Part shown: piece after piece, positions 16,268 through 26,317 of the stretch
How positions within the stretch are numbered: position 1 is the first letter of the stretch
Layout: each line of letters opens with the position of its first letter
Assembly: GCA_910574285.1 (NCBI GenBank)
Contig: CAJTAL010000003.1
Location: 62,001-126,000 of the forward strand
Source of the DNA: Lachnospiraceae bacterium
Lineage (GTDB): Bacteria; Bacillota; Clostridia; Lachnospirales; Lachnospiraceae
Direction of reading: 5' to 3'
Length of the DNA: 64,000 nt
The notes under the pieces: generated by a model
Told to the model about the DNA's origin: nothing
Seen by the model: the letters and a program-made list of their open reading frames with translations, nothing else
Database searches by the model: none
Position numbers and translations under genes: made by a program

Positions 16268-18706
16268 ATGGATTGGAAGAAGAAGCTGACAGATGCGGGA
16301 ATCCTGATTCTGGTATTTATTGCGGCGGTGATCGGATTCAGCTTGTATACGAATAAGGGAAACGCGAATGTGACCGCTGATATGGGAGCGGCGACTTATC
16401 CGCAGATATCATTTTCTTATAATGGTTATACGATGAATACGCTGAACGGGTATGCGAAAGCGATGGACATCCCGGTTATGAGGGACGTGGTCACGCCGGT
16501 ACTGGACCAGAAGGTTGTCGGAATGATAGAGACTTATGACAATCAGATCAGCAGCGTAGAATATATCGTATACTCTCTGGACGGCCGGCAGCAGTTGAAA
16601 AACGGTCTCCTGAATTTCCTGGGAGAGGATTTCACGTTGAATTTTGACGATGTAGGGCTGACGGAGGAGCGGGTTCTGGAGCTTATCTTATATACGGAGA
16701 AGGACGAAGAGATCTATTTCTATACGCGGATCGCGGATGCGTCCCATACAGGTTTTCTGGAGTGTATGGATTATATCCGTGGTTTTCATGAGAATGCCAT
16801 GGGGAAGGTGGAAGGAGCCGGAGTAGGTCTGGCGCTTGAACCCAGTGAGCGTGCGGATAATACCAGTTTCCGGCATGTTACGATCCAGTCTGATTATGAC
16901 CACGTGTCATGGGGAGGCTTAGAACCGGCAGTAGAGAAGGGAGAACGTTGGAATATCAAGGAGATTCAGAATGACTCGCTCTCTGTTCAGTTGGAATACC
17001 GCGTCAGGTGTAAAGGGGAAGAGAATGAGTCGGATGTCTATCTGACCCAGGAGTTTTTCCGTGTGAGCCATCCTGAGGGGGCGGATAAGACCTATCTGCT
17101 GGATTACGACAGGACGATGGAACAGGTCTTCGACGCGACGAAGCATGTGCTGGATGAACGGGGGATTATCCTGGGAATCGTGCCTAAGGATGTTCAGTAT
17201 CTGGTGGATAAAGACGGCCAGGCGGTGTCGTTTGTGGCGGCGAATGAATTGTGGAATTACAATAAGAAGACAGACGAGGCTTCCCTGGTATTTAGTTTTG
17301 CGGATATTGAGAATACGGATGTACGTAATATGGGTTCTGATTACAGAATCAAGCTGTTGGATATGGACGGAAAAGGGAATACCGTATTTGCGGTATGCGG
17401 CTATATGAGCCGCGGCGTACACGAAGGAGAAGTCGGCGTCGCTGTCTATTATTACAATATAGGAAAGAATTCTGTAGAAGAAAAAGTCTTTATAACCACA
17501 GGCCAGTCTTACGGAATTGCGATTCATGAACTGAGTAATATGCTCTACTATAATGTGGAGCAGAATATGCTGTATGTGATGCTGGACGGAGCCCTGTATG
17601 AATGTGATGTAAAGCGGGGATGGACCAGCACGGTCGTAGAAGGGCTTCAGAACGGCCAGTATGTGATATCGGCTGACGGCAGCCAGGTGGCGTGGCAAGA
17701 GGGAGAAGAATTGAATACGGCATCCAGGGTTATGGTTAGGGACCTAGAAACCGGAGAGGAACGGATTGTGGAATGCCAGGGGGATGAATGTATCCGTCCG
17801 TTAGGTTTTATAAAGAATGATTTTGTATATGGAGTTGCCAGGACTGCGGATACAGGAAAGACGATATCCGGAGAGGTTACGGTTCCGAATTATAAGATTG
17901 AGATACGGAACCAGAAGAATGAAGTGGTTAAGACATATCAGATGGATGGGATATACGTGCTGGATGCGGTTTTTGATGAAAATATGATTACCTTAACCCG
18001 GGCGACCAGAGAAGGAGAGACATATGCGTCTACGTCGCCGGATTACATTACCAATAATGAGGAAAAAGAGAAGAGTAATATCTACGTGGAGGCTTATGCG
18101 ACAGAGCTTAAGGAGTCACAGGTGAGAATAACCTTTGACGACGGGATATCAGATAAAGAGCCTAAAGTACTGAAGCCGAAGCAGATTCTTCTGGATAAGC
18201 AGGAGAATATAAGCTTTGATGATGTCAGCCATGAGGAGAAATACTATGCATATGGCTATGGAGAATTACAGGGAATATTCAACAGAGCGGGGGAAGCGAT
18301 CCGGCTGGCGGATGAGTACAACGGCGTCGTGGTAGATACGAATCAGACGAGTATCTGGGTGAAAGGGATCAACCGCAGGCGGCATGATGTCACAGGAAAG
18401 AATGAAATGATCCAGGCTGCGGCAGACAGGCTTAAGCAGCATGAGGCGCCTGCCGACATCCTGCGGGATCTGAATGAAGGCAGGGTCCTTGATTTGACGG
18501 GATGCACGGCGGATCAGATGATCTCCCTTCTGGATCAGAATATACCGGTTATCGGGATGTTGGATACGCAGAATGCGGTTATACTGGTGGGATATGTTGA
18601 CTACAGCCTGATCTATATCCAGCCGGAAACCGGAGAACGTCTTGTTACGTCCACCAGACAGATGGATGAGATGACGTCAGGGAGCGGAAATACCTATGTG
18701 GGCTAG
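16268..18706 (+). CDS. Large membrane-anchored extracellular protein, unknown function
   Basis: 812 residues. One N-terminal hydrophobic segment (about 11-27) after MDWKKK serves as a signal anchor, leaving the rest outside. The middle (about 300-620) has repeated beta-strand blades such as GQYVISADGSQVAWQEGEELNT, resembling a beta-propeller. The last 170 residues resemble a peptidase C39-like papain fold (VIGMLDTQNAVILVGYVDYS then YIQPETGE), but the position normally holding the catalytic His before AV is Asn, so it is probably not an active peptidase. No established function; the domain calls are by eye. Confidence 0.7.
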   Translation: MDWKKKLTDAGILILVFIAAVIGFSLYTNKGNANVTADMGAATYPQISFSYNGYTMNTLNGYAKAMDIPVMRDVVTPVLDQKVVGMIETYDNQISSVEYIVYSLDGRQQLKNGLLNFLGEDFTLNFDDVGLTEERVLELILYTEKDEEIYFYTRIADASHTGFLECMDYIRGFHENAMGKVEGAGVGLALEPSERADNTSFRHVTIQSDYDHVSWGGLEPAVEKGERWNIKEIQNDSLSVQLEYRVRCKGEENESDVYLTQEFFRVSHPEGADKTYLLDYDRTMEQVFDATKHVLDERGIILGIVPKDVQYLVDKDGQAVSFVAANELWNYNKKTDEASLVFSFADIENTDVRNMGSDYRIKLLDMDGKGNTVFAVCGYMSRGVHEGEVGVAVYYYNIGKNSVEEKVFITTGQSYGIAIHELSNMLYYNVEQNMLYVMLDGALYECDVKRGWTSTVVEGLQNGQYVISADGSQVAWQEGEELNTASRVMVRDLETGEERIVECQGDECIRPLGFIKNDFVYGVARTADTGKTISGEVTVPNYKIEIRNQKNEVVKTYQMDGIYVLDAVFDENMITLTRATREGETYASTSPDYITNNEEKEKSNIYVEAYATELKESQVRITFDDGISDKEPKVLKPKQILLDKQENISFDDVSHEEKYYAYGYGELQGIFNRAGEAIRLADEYNGVVVDTNQTSIWVKGINRRRHDVTGKNEMIQAAADRLKQHEAPADILRDLNEGRVLDLTGCTADQMISLLDQNIPVIGMLDTQNAVILVGYVDYSLIYIQPETGERLVTSTRQMDEMTSGSGNTYVG

Positions 18707-18714
18707 ATAAAGAA

Positions 18715-18752
18715 AGCGGCTTGCAATTGAGACATTGCAGCCGCTTCTTTTT
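18715..18752. terminator. Bidirectional terminator between convergent genes
   Basis: AGCGGCTTGCAA (18715-18726) pairs with TTGCAGCCGCT (18735-18745) with one bulge; TCTTTTT follows on plus and TTTCTTT on minus. It ends both the 812-residue protein transcript and the beta-galactosidase transcript. Confidence 0.85.
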
Positions 18753-18774
18753 ATGCGCAGCCCCGTGCAGAAGA
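18748..18774 (-). repeat. 27-bp dispersed 3'-UTR repeat, copy 1
   Basis: Exact 27-base match to 39466-39492. On the minus strand it reads TCTTCTGCACGGGG then CTGCGCATAAAAA. It lies directly after the beta-galactosidase stop codon and before the terminator stem. No transposase or other mobile feature is attached. Confidence 0.9.
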
Positions 18775-18776
18775 GT

Positions 18777-21700
18777 TTAGATTCCGCAGAAAGTGAAGCT
18801 GAATTCCATCTTTTTGCTTACATCCAGCAGGTATTCCGGGTGTGTGCAGGCTCCCCAGCTATCGTCCCCGCCGACTCCCATCTGTCCTTTGGAAGCCCTG
18901 ATTACGGTATAGTGCACCTCGGGCAGCTCGTAAGGATGCATGGCGTTCTCTAATTCGTGCGGAGTATAAGGAAGTGCGGAGAATGTCATAGGTCCGTTCT
19001 CCGGCGTCATCTCGAATCGCATTCCGTGTCCTTTTAGATCCGTGACTTCCGCGTAACGAACTTCTTCTTTGCTGCCGCATTCCTGAGGAACAAGGTAAGC
19101 TGCCATATTGTCGGCAACCAGATTCTCATATATACCGAGTTTGGCTCCTTTTTTGCGGTCCGCGTAGGTCTCTGCAGGACCGAGTCCATACCATTTTACA
19201 TGGTCATAGTCGGCGCTTAGCTTAAAGAGCATACCGAATTCGGGCATGTCTCCCAGCTCCTTTACCGGATCATAAGACAGGGTAGTCTTTATGCGTCCGT
19301 CGCCGAATACTTCATAGGTTACCTGACAGTCTGCCGGCCGGGCGGTCTGCAGATAGTAGGTGAACATAACGGAGACACTGTGTTCGGATTCCGTGACACT
19401 GGGTTTGCATATGGCAGGCGGATTCGTGCCTGGTATTTTGTGGGTCAGATACATGCTGGCAATCTTCCACTGTGCGTATCTGCCGGGCATGTTGCAGCCG
19501 CAGTCGTTGTCCACGGGGGCGCGCCAGAAGTTCGGCTTCGGGATCGCTTCAATCATCTCTTTTCCGGCATATCTGTAAGATACGAGACCGCCGTTTAATA
19601 TAGAGAACAGAACCTCAAAGTGTCTGCCTCTGACTCCGATGTTGTGGCCGCTTCGGATCACGGTGAAGCCTTCGGTACACACGGTCTGGGGCGCGGCAAT
19701 CTGGTATACATACTGTCCAAAAGCGATTTCATGTCCGCGTGGCGCCCAGATCGTATCTTCCTTCAGGTGGAAAGAGACGGTAATCGTATATTCCCCTGCC
19801 CGGGTCTCCTCGGGAAGCGGAAGTTCATAGACTTCGCCGGCAAGAGGGGCGACATGGGTCTCAAGAACTGCATTGCGGACGATCTTGCCGTCCCGTGCAG
19901 CCGTAACGCGGCAGTCAAAGGCATCCGTGTTCACGAAGAGGTTCTTATTCATAATACGGACTTTGTCTTTGCTTACCTCGGCGGAAATATTCTGGTAGTT
20001 GTATTTTACCTCCTGCATCTTCGGGGAGACTTCCCGGTTCCCGTATACGATGCCGTTTCCGCTGAAATTATAATCCGTCGGACGCTCGCTGAAGTCTCCG
20101 CCGTAGGCGAAGAATTCTTTTCCATAGCGGTCTTTCTTGACGATGGACTGGTCGATGTAATCCCAGATGAATCCGCCCTGATAGAGAGGTTCTGTGTCGG
20201 TAAGGTCCGTGTATTTGTGCATCGCCCCGCAGGAATTGCCCATGGCATGGGTATATTCACAGCAGATGAATGGCTTGCTGCGGTTTTCCGACAGAAAAGC
20301 CTTGATTCCGTTGACGGAAGTATACATCTGGCTCTCCATATCGCTGGTATCGTTATACCGGCGGTCGTGGAAGATGCCTTCATAATGCACCAGACGGGTG
20401 GGATCAAGTTTCCGGAAGAGCTCGGACATCTCATAGATATCCCTGCCGCCGTATGATTCATTTCCGCAGGACCAGATCAGGATCGCCGGGTGGTTCTTAT
20501 CTCTCTGATAGATGGAATTCACACGGTCCAGCATCATATCCAGCCATTCCGGCCGGTCGTTCGGGACGACGTTAGAAGTATCGCCGGTCTCTTCCGCGAT
20601 GTCCCAGGAGCCGTGAGATTCCAGGTTATTCTCATCGATGAGGTAGAAGCCGTATTCGTCGCACAGCCTGTAGATCAGGGAATCGTCAGGGTAATGGCAG
20701 GTACGGATGGCGTTGATATTATTCTGCTTCATCGTCTCAAGATCTTTGCGGAGTTCGGCTTCGCTTACCCGCCTGCCGTTCACGGAACTGAATTCATGGC
20801 GGTTCACACCCTTGAATACGATTCTTTGTCCATTCAGGGTCATGATGCGGTCTTTCAGTTCGAAGCGCCGGAAACCGACCTTTTCAGGAATGATTTCCAT
20901 AAGAGCGCCGCCGGCATCGAAGATCTCGATCGTAAGATCATAAAGAGCCGGTATTTCCGCGCTCCAGAGAGCCGGGTGTTCGATATTCCGGTGATAAGAG
21001 GTCTCTGCGCTCAGTTCCTTTTCATCCTCAAATACCTTCCTGCCATCCAGAGAGAGGCAGAAGATGGCTTTCCCTTCTATCATATCCGTATCTGCCATCA
21101 TCAGAAGCCGGATGTCAAGGGACGCGTTTTGAAGGGTCGGATCTGGTATTGCCTGTATCATCAGGTCGCGGACATGCAGGTCCGGAACAGTATAGAGATA
21201 CACATCCCGGTAGATGCCGGAGAAGCGATAGAAATCCTGATCCTCACACCAGCTAGAGGAAGTCCACTTGAATACCTGTACGGCAAGCTTGTTCTCACCG
21301 TCTGCGGTATGGCCGGTCAGTTCGAATTCCGACGGGGTGAAGGAATCCTCGCTGTATCCGATGAAATGCCCGTTCAGCCATACAGCCAGTCCGCTTTCCG
21401 CTCCCTGAAAAGAGATGAAGAGGCGTCTTCCCGTCATATTCTCCGGTATTGTGAAGTATTTTACATAGCTTGCTACCGGATTGAAATAAGACGGAATCTC
21501 TCCCGGAAGGATCTCGTCGTGCCCCTCCCATGGATATTGCGTATTGGCATACTGCGGAGCGTCGTATCCTTCCATCTGGATGTGGGCGGGTACGTGGATG
21601 TCTTCCCAGGAGCAGCAGGTGTATTCCGGCTTTTCAAATCCCGGGATCGTCTGATCATAATTTCTTGCATAGTGGAATTTCCACAGACCATTCAGGCTCA

Positions 21701-21830
21701 TCCGAAAATCCGGATATCCGGCTTCCATATCGCCGGCGGAGGCATAATATCTGTGGTCAGAATGTGCATCCAGCCTGCCGTCGCGGAAATATTGCGGATC
21801 TTTTAATTTTTCATAATCGAATGTGTGCAT
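18777..21830 (-). CDS. lacZ: Beta-galactosidase, GH2 family
   Basis: 1017 residues, the usual LacZ length. Domains in order: sugar-binding jelly roll (about 45-215), immunoglobulin-like, TIM barrel (about 325-610), and C-terminal beta-galactosidase small chain. The acid/base Glu458 lies in LIWSCGNES and the nucleophile Glu525 in FICCEYTHAMGNS; DENNLESHG is also conserved. No signal peptide, so it hydrolyses imported lactose or galactosides in the cytoplasm. The start is preceded by AAGGAAGGGG. Divergent from an AraC regulator, its likely activator. Confidence 0.96.
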   Translation of the reverse strand: MHTFDYEKLKDPQYFRDGRLDAHSDHRYYASAGDMEAGYPDFRMSLNGLWKFHYARNYDQTIPGFEKPEYTCCSWEDIHVPAHIQMEGYDAPQYANTQYPWEGHDEILPGEIPSYFNPVASYVKYFTIPENMTGRRLFISFQGAESGLAVWLNGHFIGYSEDSFTPSEFELTGHTADGENKLAVQVFKWTSSSWCEDQDFYRFSGIYRDVYLYTVPDLHVRDLMIQAIPDPTLQNASLDIRLLMMADTDMIEGKAIFCLSLDGRKVFEDEKELSAETSYHRNIEHPALWSAEIPALYDLTIEIFDAGGALMEIIPEKVGFRRFELKDRIMTLNGQRIVFKGVNRHEFSSVNGRRVSEAELRKDLETMKQNNINAIRTCHYPDDSLIYRLCDEYGFYLIDENNLESHGSWDIAEETGDTSNVVPNDRPEWLDMMLDRVNSIYQRDKNHPAILIWSCGNESYGGRDIYEMSELFRKLDPTRLVHYEGIFHDRRYNDTSDMESQMYTSVNGIKAFLSENRSKPFICCEYTHAMGNSCGAMHKYTDLTDTEPLYQGGFIWDYIDQSIVKKDRYGKEFFAYGGDFSERPTDYNFSGNGIVYGNREVSPKMQEVKYNYQNISAEVSKDKVRIMNKNLFVNTDAFDCRVTAARDGKIVRNAVLETHVAPLAGEVYELPLPEETRAGEYTITVSFHLKEDTIWAPRGHEIAFGQYVYQIAAPQTVCTEGFTVIRSGHNIGVRGRHFEVLFSILNGGLVSYRYAGKEMIEAIPKPNFWRAPVDNDCGCNMPGRYAQWKIASMYLTHKIPGTNPPAICKPSVTESEHSVSVMFTYYLQTARPADCQVTYEVFGDGRIKTTLSYDPVKELGDMPEFGMLFKLSADYDHVKWYGLGPAETYADRKKGAKLGIYENLVADNMAAYLVPQECGSKEEVRYAEVTDLKGHGMRFEMTPENGPMTFSALPYTPHELENAMHPYELPEVHYTVIRASKGQMGVGGDDSWGACTHPEYLLDVSKKMEFSFTFCGI

Positions 21831-22000
21831 GATAAATGTTTCCCCTTCCTTAAAAATAATAGTTACTTTCGGAGTAAGTACGAAAAGTAATTATGATATG
21901 TTTATTATAATATAGACAGGTCAGGGATAGTGTGGTATGTTAGGCTAAATAATATAACATTTCGAAACAAAAAGAATACATCAGGAAGAGGTGAGAGGGT
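21831..22000. promoter_or_regulatory. Divergent control region of lacZ and araC-type gene
   Basis: 170 bases. On the minus strand a TATAAT (within 21904-21911) lacks a good -35, as expected for an activator-dependent promoter. An imperfect inverted repeat TTACTTTCG / CGAAAAGTAA (about 21873-21891) lies in the lacZ leader. No further signal is clear. Confidence 0.4.
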
Positions 22001-22807
22001 ATGCCGATACATTTTAGAGATACTCCGGTAAAGGAACCGTTTACGTTTGAATCAATAGGGGACCGCTGGGAGCAGGATTCGGTGATGCGCCCCGGGGGAT
22101 ATCCGGTTTATCACTACATGCAGACGGAAAAAGGGAGAGGGAGCTTCTATGTGCAGAATAAGAATTATGTGCTGGAGGAGGATGAGGGAATTCTGATCGC
22201 GCCTTTCATACGCCATTCCTATGCCAGGGATACGTCAGAGTGGATTACGGCGTTCGCCACATTTACAGGGACGATCGACGGCAGTATCGCGAAGATGGTC
22301 GGTAACAGGCAGGTGATATTTATCGAGAAGGAACAGGGAAGACAGATCGGAGATATGATCCACGAGATTATGGAGCAGTGGGATCAGCTTTCGTCGGATC
22401 CGTGCGCGCTGTCTGTCAGGTGCTACTGCCTGCTGATGAACCTTGCCAACAGTATCTATACACAGAACTCTGCCAAGAATCCTCTCTATCTGCGTTATGT
22501 GGAGCCGGTGATAAGGGAGATTGAAACACATTATGACAGTGAACTCACGGTACAGGAACTCAGTGATAAAGTCTATGTCACGCCCCAGTATCTGACGCGT
22601 CTGTTTCGGCGGTTCCTGGGATATTCGGTATATGAGTATCTGACGGTCTACAGGATCAACAGGGCGAGGGAGATACTGGTATTGAATCCCCAGACAGAGA
22701 TACGGCAGGTGGCGGGACAGATAGGGTTTGCAGATACCAGCCATTTTATCTCCATATTTAAGAAGATGACGGGTCTTACGCCTCTTGAATTCCGGAAGAT
22801 GAATTGA
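22001..22807 (+). CDS. AraC-family transcriptional regulator
   Basis: 268 residues. The N-terminal cupin-like ligand domain (RGSFYVQNKNYVLEEDEG, then LIAPFIRHSYARD) is followed by a C-terminal pair of helix-turn-helices (LSDKVYVTPQYLTRLFRRF and AGQIGFADTSHFISIFKK, ending GLTPLEFRKM). GAGGTGAGAGGG precedes the ATG. Divergent transcription from lacZ makes it the probable galactoside-responsive activator of that gene. Confidence 0.92.
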   Translation: MPIHFRDTPVKEPFTFESIGDRWEQDSVMRPGGYPVYHYMQTEKGRGSFYVQNKNYVLEEDEGILIAPFIRHSYARDTSEWITAFATFTGTIDGSIAKMVGNRQVIFIEKEQGRQIGDMIHEIMEQWDQLSSDPCALSVRCYCLLMNLANSIYTQNSAKNPLYLRYVEPVIREIETHYDSELTVQELSDKVYVTPQYLTRLFRRFLGYSVYEYLTVYRINRAREILVLNPQTEIRQVAGQIGFADTSHFISIFKKMTGLTPLEFRKMN

Positions 22808-22837
22808 TTAAACTGCCTTTTAAATCAAGTTTGGGTA

Positions 22838-22846
22838 TGTTATAAT
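22838..22846 (+). promoter_or_regulatory. asnS: Extended -10 promoter of asnS
   Basis: TGTTATAAT at 22838-22846 is an extended -10 (TGnTATAAT). No good -35 is present. The asnS start codon is at 22885 behind AAAGGAG; no T-box or other leader fits in the short gap. Confidence 0.65.
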
Positions 22847-22884
22847 AAGTGTCATGTCAGGGTGAAAAAAAGGAGTAAAAGAAT

Positions 22885-24276
22885 ATGAATTTAATTACAA
22901 TCAGGGAATTATACAAGAACAAAGAGAAGTATCTGGATCAGAAGATTACAGTCGGAGGGTGGGTACGCAGTATCCGGGATTCCAAGACTTTCGGCTTTAT
23001 TGTCGTGAACGACGGCACGTTCTTTGAGCCGCTGCAGATCGTCTATCATGATAAGATGGATAATTTTGCGGAGATTTCGAAATTAAATGTAGGCGCCGCG
23101 GTTATGGTGACCGGAACGCTGGTGGCAACGCCGCAGGCAAAACAGCCTTTTGAGATACAGGCGGACGCCGTGGAAGTAGAAGGGGCGTCTGCGCCGGATT
23201 ATCCGCTGCAGAAGAAGCGGCACGGTTTTGAGTATCTGAGGACGATCTCTCATCTCCGTCCCAGGACGAATACGTTCCAGGCAGTATTTCGGGTACGGTC
23301 GCTGACTGCTTATGCGCTCCACAAATTCTTCCAGGAGAGAGGCTTCGTCTATGTGCATACCCCTCTGATCACAGGAAGCGACTGTGAAGGGGCCGGCGAG
23401 ATGTTCCGGGTGACGACACTGGATATGGAAGACCTGCCGAAGACAAGCGGCGGACAGGTGGATTTTACACAGGATTTCTTCGGAAAAGAGACGAGCCTTA
23501 CGGTAAGCGGTCAGTTGAATGCGGAGGCTTATGCGCAGGCGTTCCGTAATGTCTATACATTCGGGCCTACGTTCCGTGCGGAGAATTCGAATACGACCAG
23601 ACATGCGGCGGAGTTCTGGATGATCGAACCGGAGATCGCGTTTGCAGATCTGGACGATAATATGATGCTGGCGGAGTCGATGCTGAAATACGTGATCAAT
23701 TACGTGCTGGAAGAGGCGCCGGAGGAGATGAATTTCTTCAATTCATTTGTAGATAAGGGGCTGCTGGACCGTCTTCACAACGTAGTTTCCTCTGACTTTG
23801 CCAGGGTGACGTATACGGAGGCCGTCGAGATACTGGAGAAGAATAACGATAATTTTGAATATAAGGTTTCCTGGGGAGCAGATCTGCAGACCGAGCATGA
23901 GCGCTATCTGACGGAGGAAGTGTACAAGCGGCCGGTATTCGTAACGGATTATCCGAAGGAGATCAAGGCTTTCTACATGAAGCAGAATGAAGACGGGAAG
24001 ACCGTGGCGGCGGTGGACTGTCTGGTTCCCGGGATCGGCGAGATCATCGGCGGAAGCCAGAGGGAAGATGATTATGATAAGCTGCTGGCGAGGATGAAGG
24101 AACTGGGGCTTAAGACGGAAGACTATAAGTTTTATCTGGATCTCCGTAAGTACGGTTCTACCAGGCATGCGGGATTCGGACTCGGATTTGAGAGATGCAT
24201 CATGTATCTGACCGGGATGGGCAATATCCGGGACGTGGTTCCGTTCCCGAGAACCGTCAATAACTGTGAATTATAG
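22885..24276 (+). CDS. asnS: Asparaginyl-tRNA synthetase
   Basis: 463 residues. An N-terminal OB-fold anticodon-binding domain ([23 protein letters not shown]) precedes a class II catalytic core: motif 2 at [19 protein letters not shown] and motif 3 at [15 protein letters not shown]. The FRAENSNT sequence separates AsnRS from AspRS. It charges tRNA-Asn in the cytoplasm. Monocistronic by appearance; the next gene starts after 93 bases. Confidence 0.97.
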   Translation: MNLITIRELYKNKEKYLDQKITVGGWVRSIRDSKTFGFIVVNDGTFFEPLQIVYHDKMDNFAEISKLNVGAAVMVTGTLVATPQAKQPFEIQADAVEVEGASAPDYPLQKKRHGFEYLRTISHLRPRTNTFQAVFRVRSLTAYALHKFFQERGFVYVHTPLITGSDCEGAGEMFRVTTLDMEDLPKTSGGQVDFTQDFFGKETSLTVSGQLNAEAYAQAFRNVYTFGPTFRAENSNTTRHAAEFWMIEPEIAFADLDDNMMLAESMLKYVINYVLEEAPEEMNFFNSFVDKGLLDRLHNVVSSDFARVTYTEAVEILEKNNDNFEYKVSWGADLQTEHERYLTEEVYKRPVFVTDYPKEIKAFYMKQNEDGKTVAAVDCLVPGIGEIIGGSQREDDYDKLLARMKELGLKTEDYKFYLDLRKYGSTRHAGFGLGFERCIMYLTGMGNIRDVVPFPRTVNNCEL

Positions 24277-24369
24277 TTTTTATAACTGAGATAAAGCTCC
24301 GCATCAGACAGTTGCCTGTGGTTTTGCGGAAGGGTATCATGAAGAGGACATTTTGTATAAGAGGTTTGT

Positions 24370-25059
24370 ATGAATATTTTAGTTGTTGATGATGAGAGGG
24401 AGATCGCAGATGTGATCGAACTATATCTCCATAATGACCAGTATAACGTATTCAAGTTTTATACGGGTGAGGACGCGCTTGCCTGTATCGGAAGCAAGAA
24501 GATCGATCTGGCGATTCTGGATATTATGCTCCCGGATATCGACGGATTCCAGCTTCTTAAGATGATCCGGGAGAAGTATACGTTCCCGGTTATCATGCTG
24601 ACGGCGAAGACGGAATACATGGACAAGATCACAGGGCTTACGCTGGGGGCGGACGATTATATTCCGAAGCCCTTTAACCCTTTGGAACTGGTGGCGCGGG
24701 TGAAGGCTCAGATCCGGAGATACACCCAGTATAATGACGGCGGGAAAGAAGAGGGGGATATCATAGACTTCGGCGGTCTTCTGCTGAACCGGACGTCTCA
24801 TGAGTGCGTCTATAATGAGGTGCCCCTGACGCTGACTCCCATCGAATTCGATATACTCTGGCTCTTGTGCGAGAACCGGGGGAAGGTCATCAGTTCAGAA
24901 GAACTGTTTGAGAAGGTATGGAATGAAAAGTATTATAAGAACAGCAACAACACGGTGATGGTGCATATCCGGCATCTGCGGGAGAAGATGAGCGCGCCCA
25001 CCGGTAAATCTGATTTTATTAAGACGGTATGGGGAGTAGGGTATAAGATTGAAGAATAA
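24370..25059 (+). CDS. OmpR-family response regulator, VanR-like
   Basis: 229 residues. Receiver domain with acidic pocket DDE (9-11), phospho-acceptor Asp in LAILDIMLPDIDG and Lys in DDYIPKPFNPLELVARVKAQ; C-terminal winged helix ends with VWGVGYKIEE. The receiver closely resembles VanR of glycopeptide resistance operons (EIADVIELYL, LTLGADDYI), yet no vanHAX-type genes are nearby. It overlaps the kinase gene by 11 bases, so the two form one system. Confidence 0.93.
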   Translation: MNILVVDDEREIADVIELYLHNDQYNVFKFYTGEDALACIGSKKIDLAILDIMLPDIDGFQLLKMIREKYTFPVIMLTAKTEYMDKITGLTLGADDYIPKPFNPLELVARVKAQIRRYTQYNDGGKEEGDIIDFGGLLLNRTSHECVYNEVPLTLTPIEFDILWLLCENRGKVISSEELFEKVWNEKYYKNSNNTVMVHIRHLREKMSAPTGKSDFIKTVWGVGYKIEE

Positions 25060-26317
25060 ATATCGTAAGCTGAAGTTCACTTTGCTGCTCCAGACGGTCC
25101 TGGTCACGGCGCTTACGGTTCTGGTGGGCGGTTTCATCTTACAGTACGTGATCGACGGGATCTATAACGACAGTTTTGCGGAACTATTCGTCAGGTTCCT
25201 GATGTCGATGGACATAAAAAAGAGCCAGGCGATCCGTCTGTACTGGAAGCTGATCGGGGACAACAAGATATTCTTTATCATCGTTGGTTTCCTCCTGCTC
25301 TTTGCGGTGTTTTATTATGTGGCGCTGTCAAAGATGATGAAGTATGTGGATCAGATCGGGGATGGGATTGAGAATATCCTGTCGGAATCGACAGAGCCGA
25401 TTCATCTGATTACGGAATTGAAACCCATCGAGATACGGCTGAATGAGATCAAGGCGAATCTGAAGCGTAAGGAGATAGAGGCGGAAGAGGGGGAGAAGAA
25501 GAAGAATGACCTGGTGCTGTTTCTTGCCCATGACCTGAAGACGCCGCTGACGTCCATCGTCGCTTACTTAAGTATGCTGGATACCCATGAGGATATGCCC
25601 CGGGAGGACAGGGAGAAGTATACCCATATTGCGCTTGAGAAGTCTATCCGGCTGGGGGAACTGATCAATGAGTTTTTCGATATCACCCGGTATAATCTGC
25701 AGAAGATTGAGCTGGAGGCGATAGAGATCAACCTGTCTTTCATGCTGGAACAGCTTGCGGACGAATTATACGGAGTGCTCCAGGAGAAGAGCTTGTCCTG
25801 TGAGGTTCAGGTGGAAGAGAACCTGGTAGTCTACGGAGACCCGGATAAGCTGGCGAGAGTGTTCGACAACATATTGAGAAATGCGATCGCATATTGCTAT
25901 GCCGATACGAAGATTCAGATAGAAGCGCAGATGAAGAATCGGAATGTGGAGATTGTATTTACCAATCAGGGGGATAAGATACCGGGAGTCATGCTTCAGA
26001 CGATCTTTGAGAAATTCTACCGTGTGGACGGTTCGCGTTCCAGCGGAACCGGCGGGGCAGGCTTAGGACTTGCCATTGCCAAGGAGATTGTAGAACTGCA
26101 TGGCGGACTGATACGGGCGAAAAGCGACGACAACAGGACACAGTTTGTCGTGACGCTGCCGTCGAAGACAGAGAAGGAAGAAGGGACAGCAGATGAGGTT
26201 CATACACATCGCAGACGTGCATTTGGGAGCAAATCCGGACGCAGGCGGCTCGTACAGCGAAAGACGGGGAAGGGAGATCTGGAACAGCCTGGAACGGATG
26301 ATGAAGATCTGCAATGA
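25049..26317 (+). CDS. Sensor histidine kinase, VanS-like, with C-terminal overhang
   Basis: 422 residues from TTG 25049. Two transmembrane helices (about 10-33 and 74-95) bracket a short external loop. The HisKA motif FLAHDLKTPLTSIVAYLSML contains the phospho-accepting His; N, G1 and G2 boxes follow (NILRNAIAYC, GAGLGLAIAKEIV). VanS-like text is clear in LGELINEFFDITRYNLQ. The conserved fold ends near FVVTLPS (about residue 372); the last 50 residues are low-complexity and basic, and the frame overlaps the start of the sbcD-like gene by 125 bases. The overhang is probably a consequence of that overlap. Confidence 0.9.
   Translation: MKNKYRKLKFTLLLQTVLVTALTVLVGGFILQYVIDGIYNDSFAELFVRFLMSMDIKKSQAIRLYWKLIGDNKIFFIIVGFLLLFAVFYYVALSKMMKYVDQIGDGIENILSESTEPIHLITELKPIEIRLNEIKANLKRKEIEAEEGEKKKNDLVLFLAHDLKTPLTSIVAYLSMLDTHEDMPREDREKYTHIALEKSIRLGELINEFFDITRYNLQKIELEAIEINLSFMLEQLADELYGVLQEKSLSCEVQVEENLVVYGDPDKLARVFDNILRNAIAYCYADTKIQIEAQMKNRNVEIVFTNQGDKIPGVMLQTIFEKFYRVDGSRSSGTGGAGLGLAIAKEIVELHGGLIRAKSDDNRTQFVVTLPSKTEKEEGTADEVHTHRRRAFGSKSGRRRLVQRKTGKGDLEQPGTDDEDLQ

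Noticed and set aside
20490-21806. 438-codon plus-strand frame within lacZ
   Set aside because: Antisense shadow of a well-supported beta-galactosidase gene, without ribosome binding site or family features.
24370-26317. Glycopeptide resistance locus
   Set aside because: The regulators resemble VanRS, but no vanH, ligase or vanX-type gene is present in the window, so resistance is not supported.
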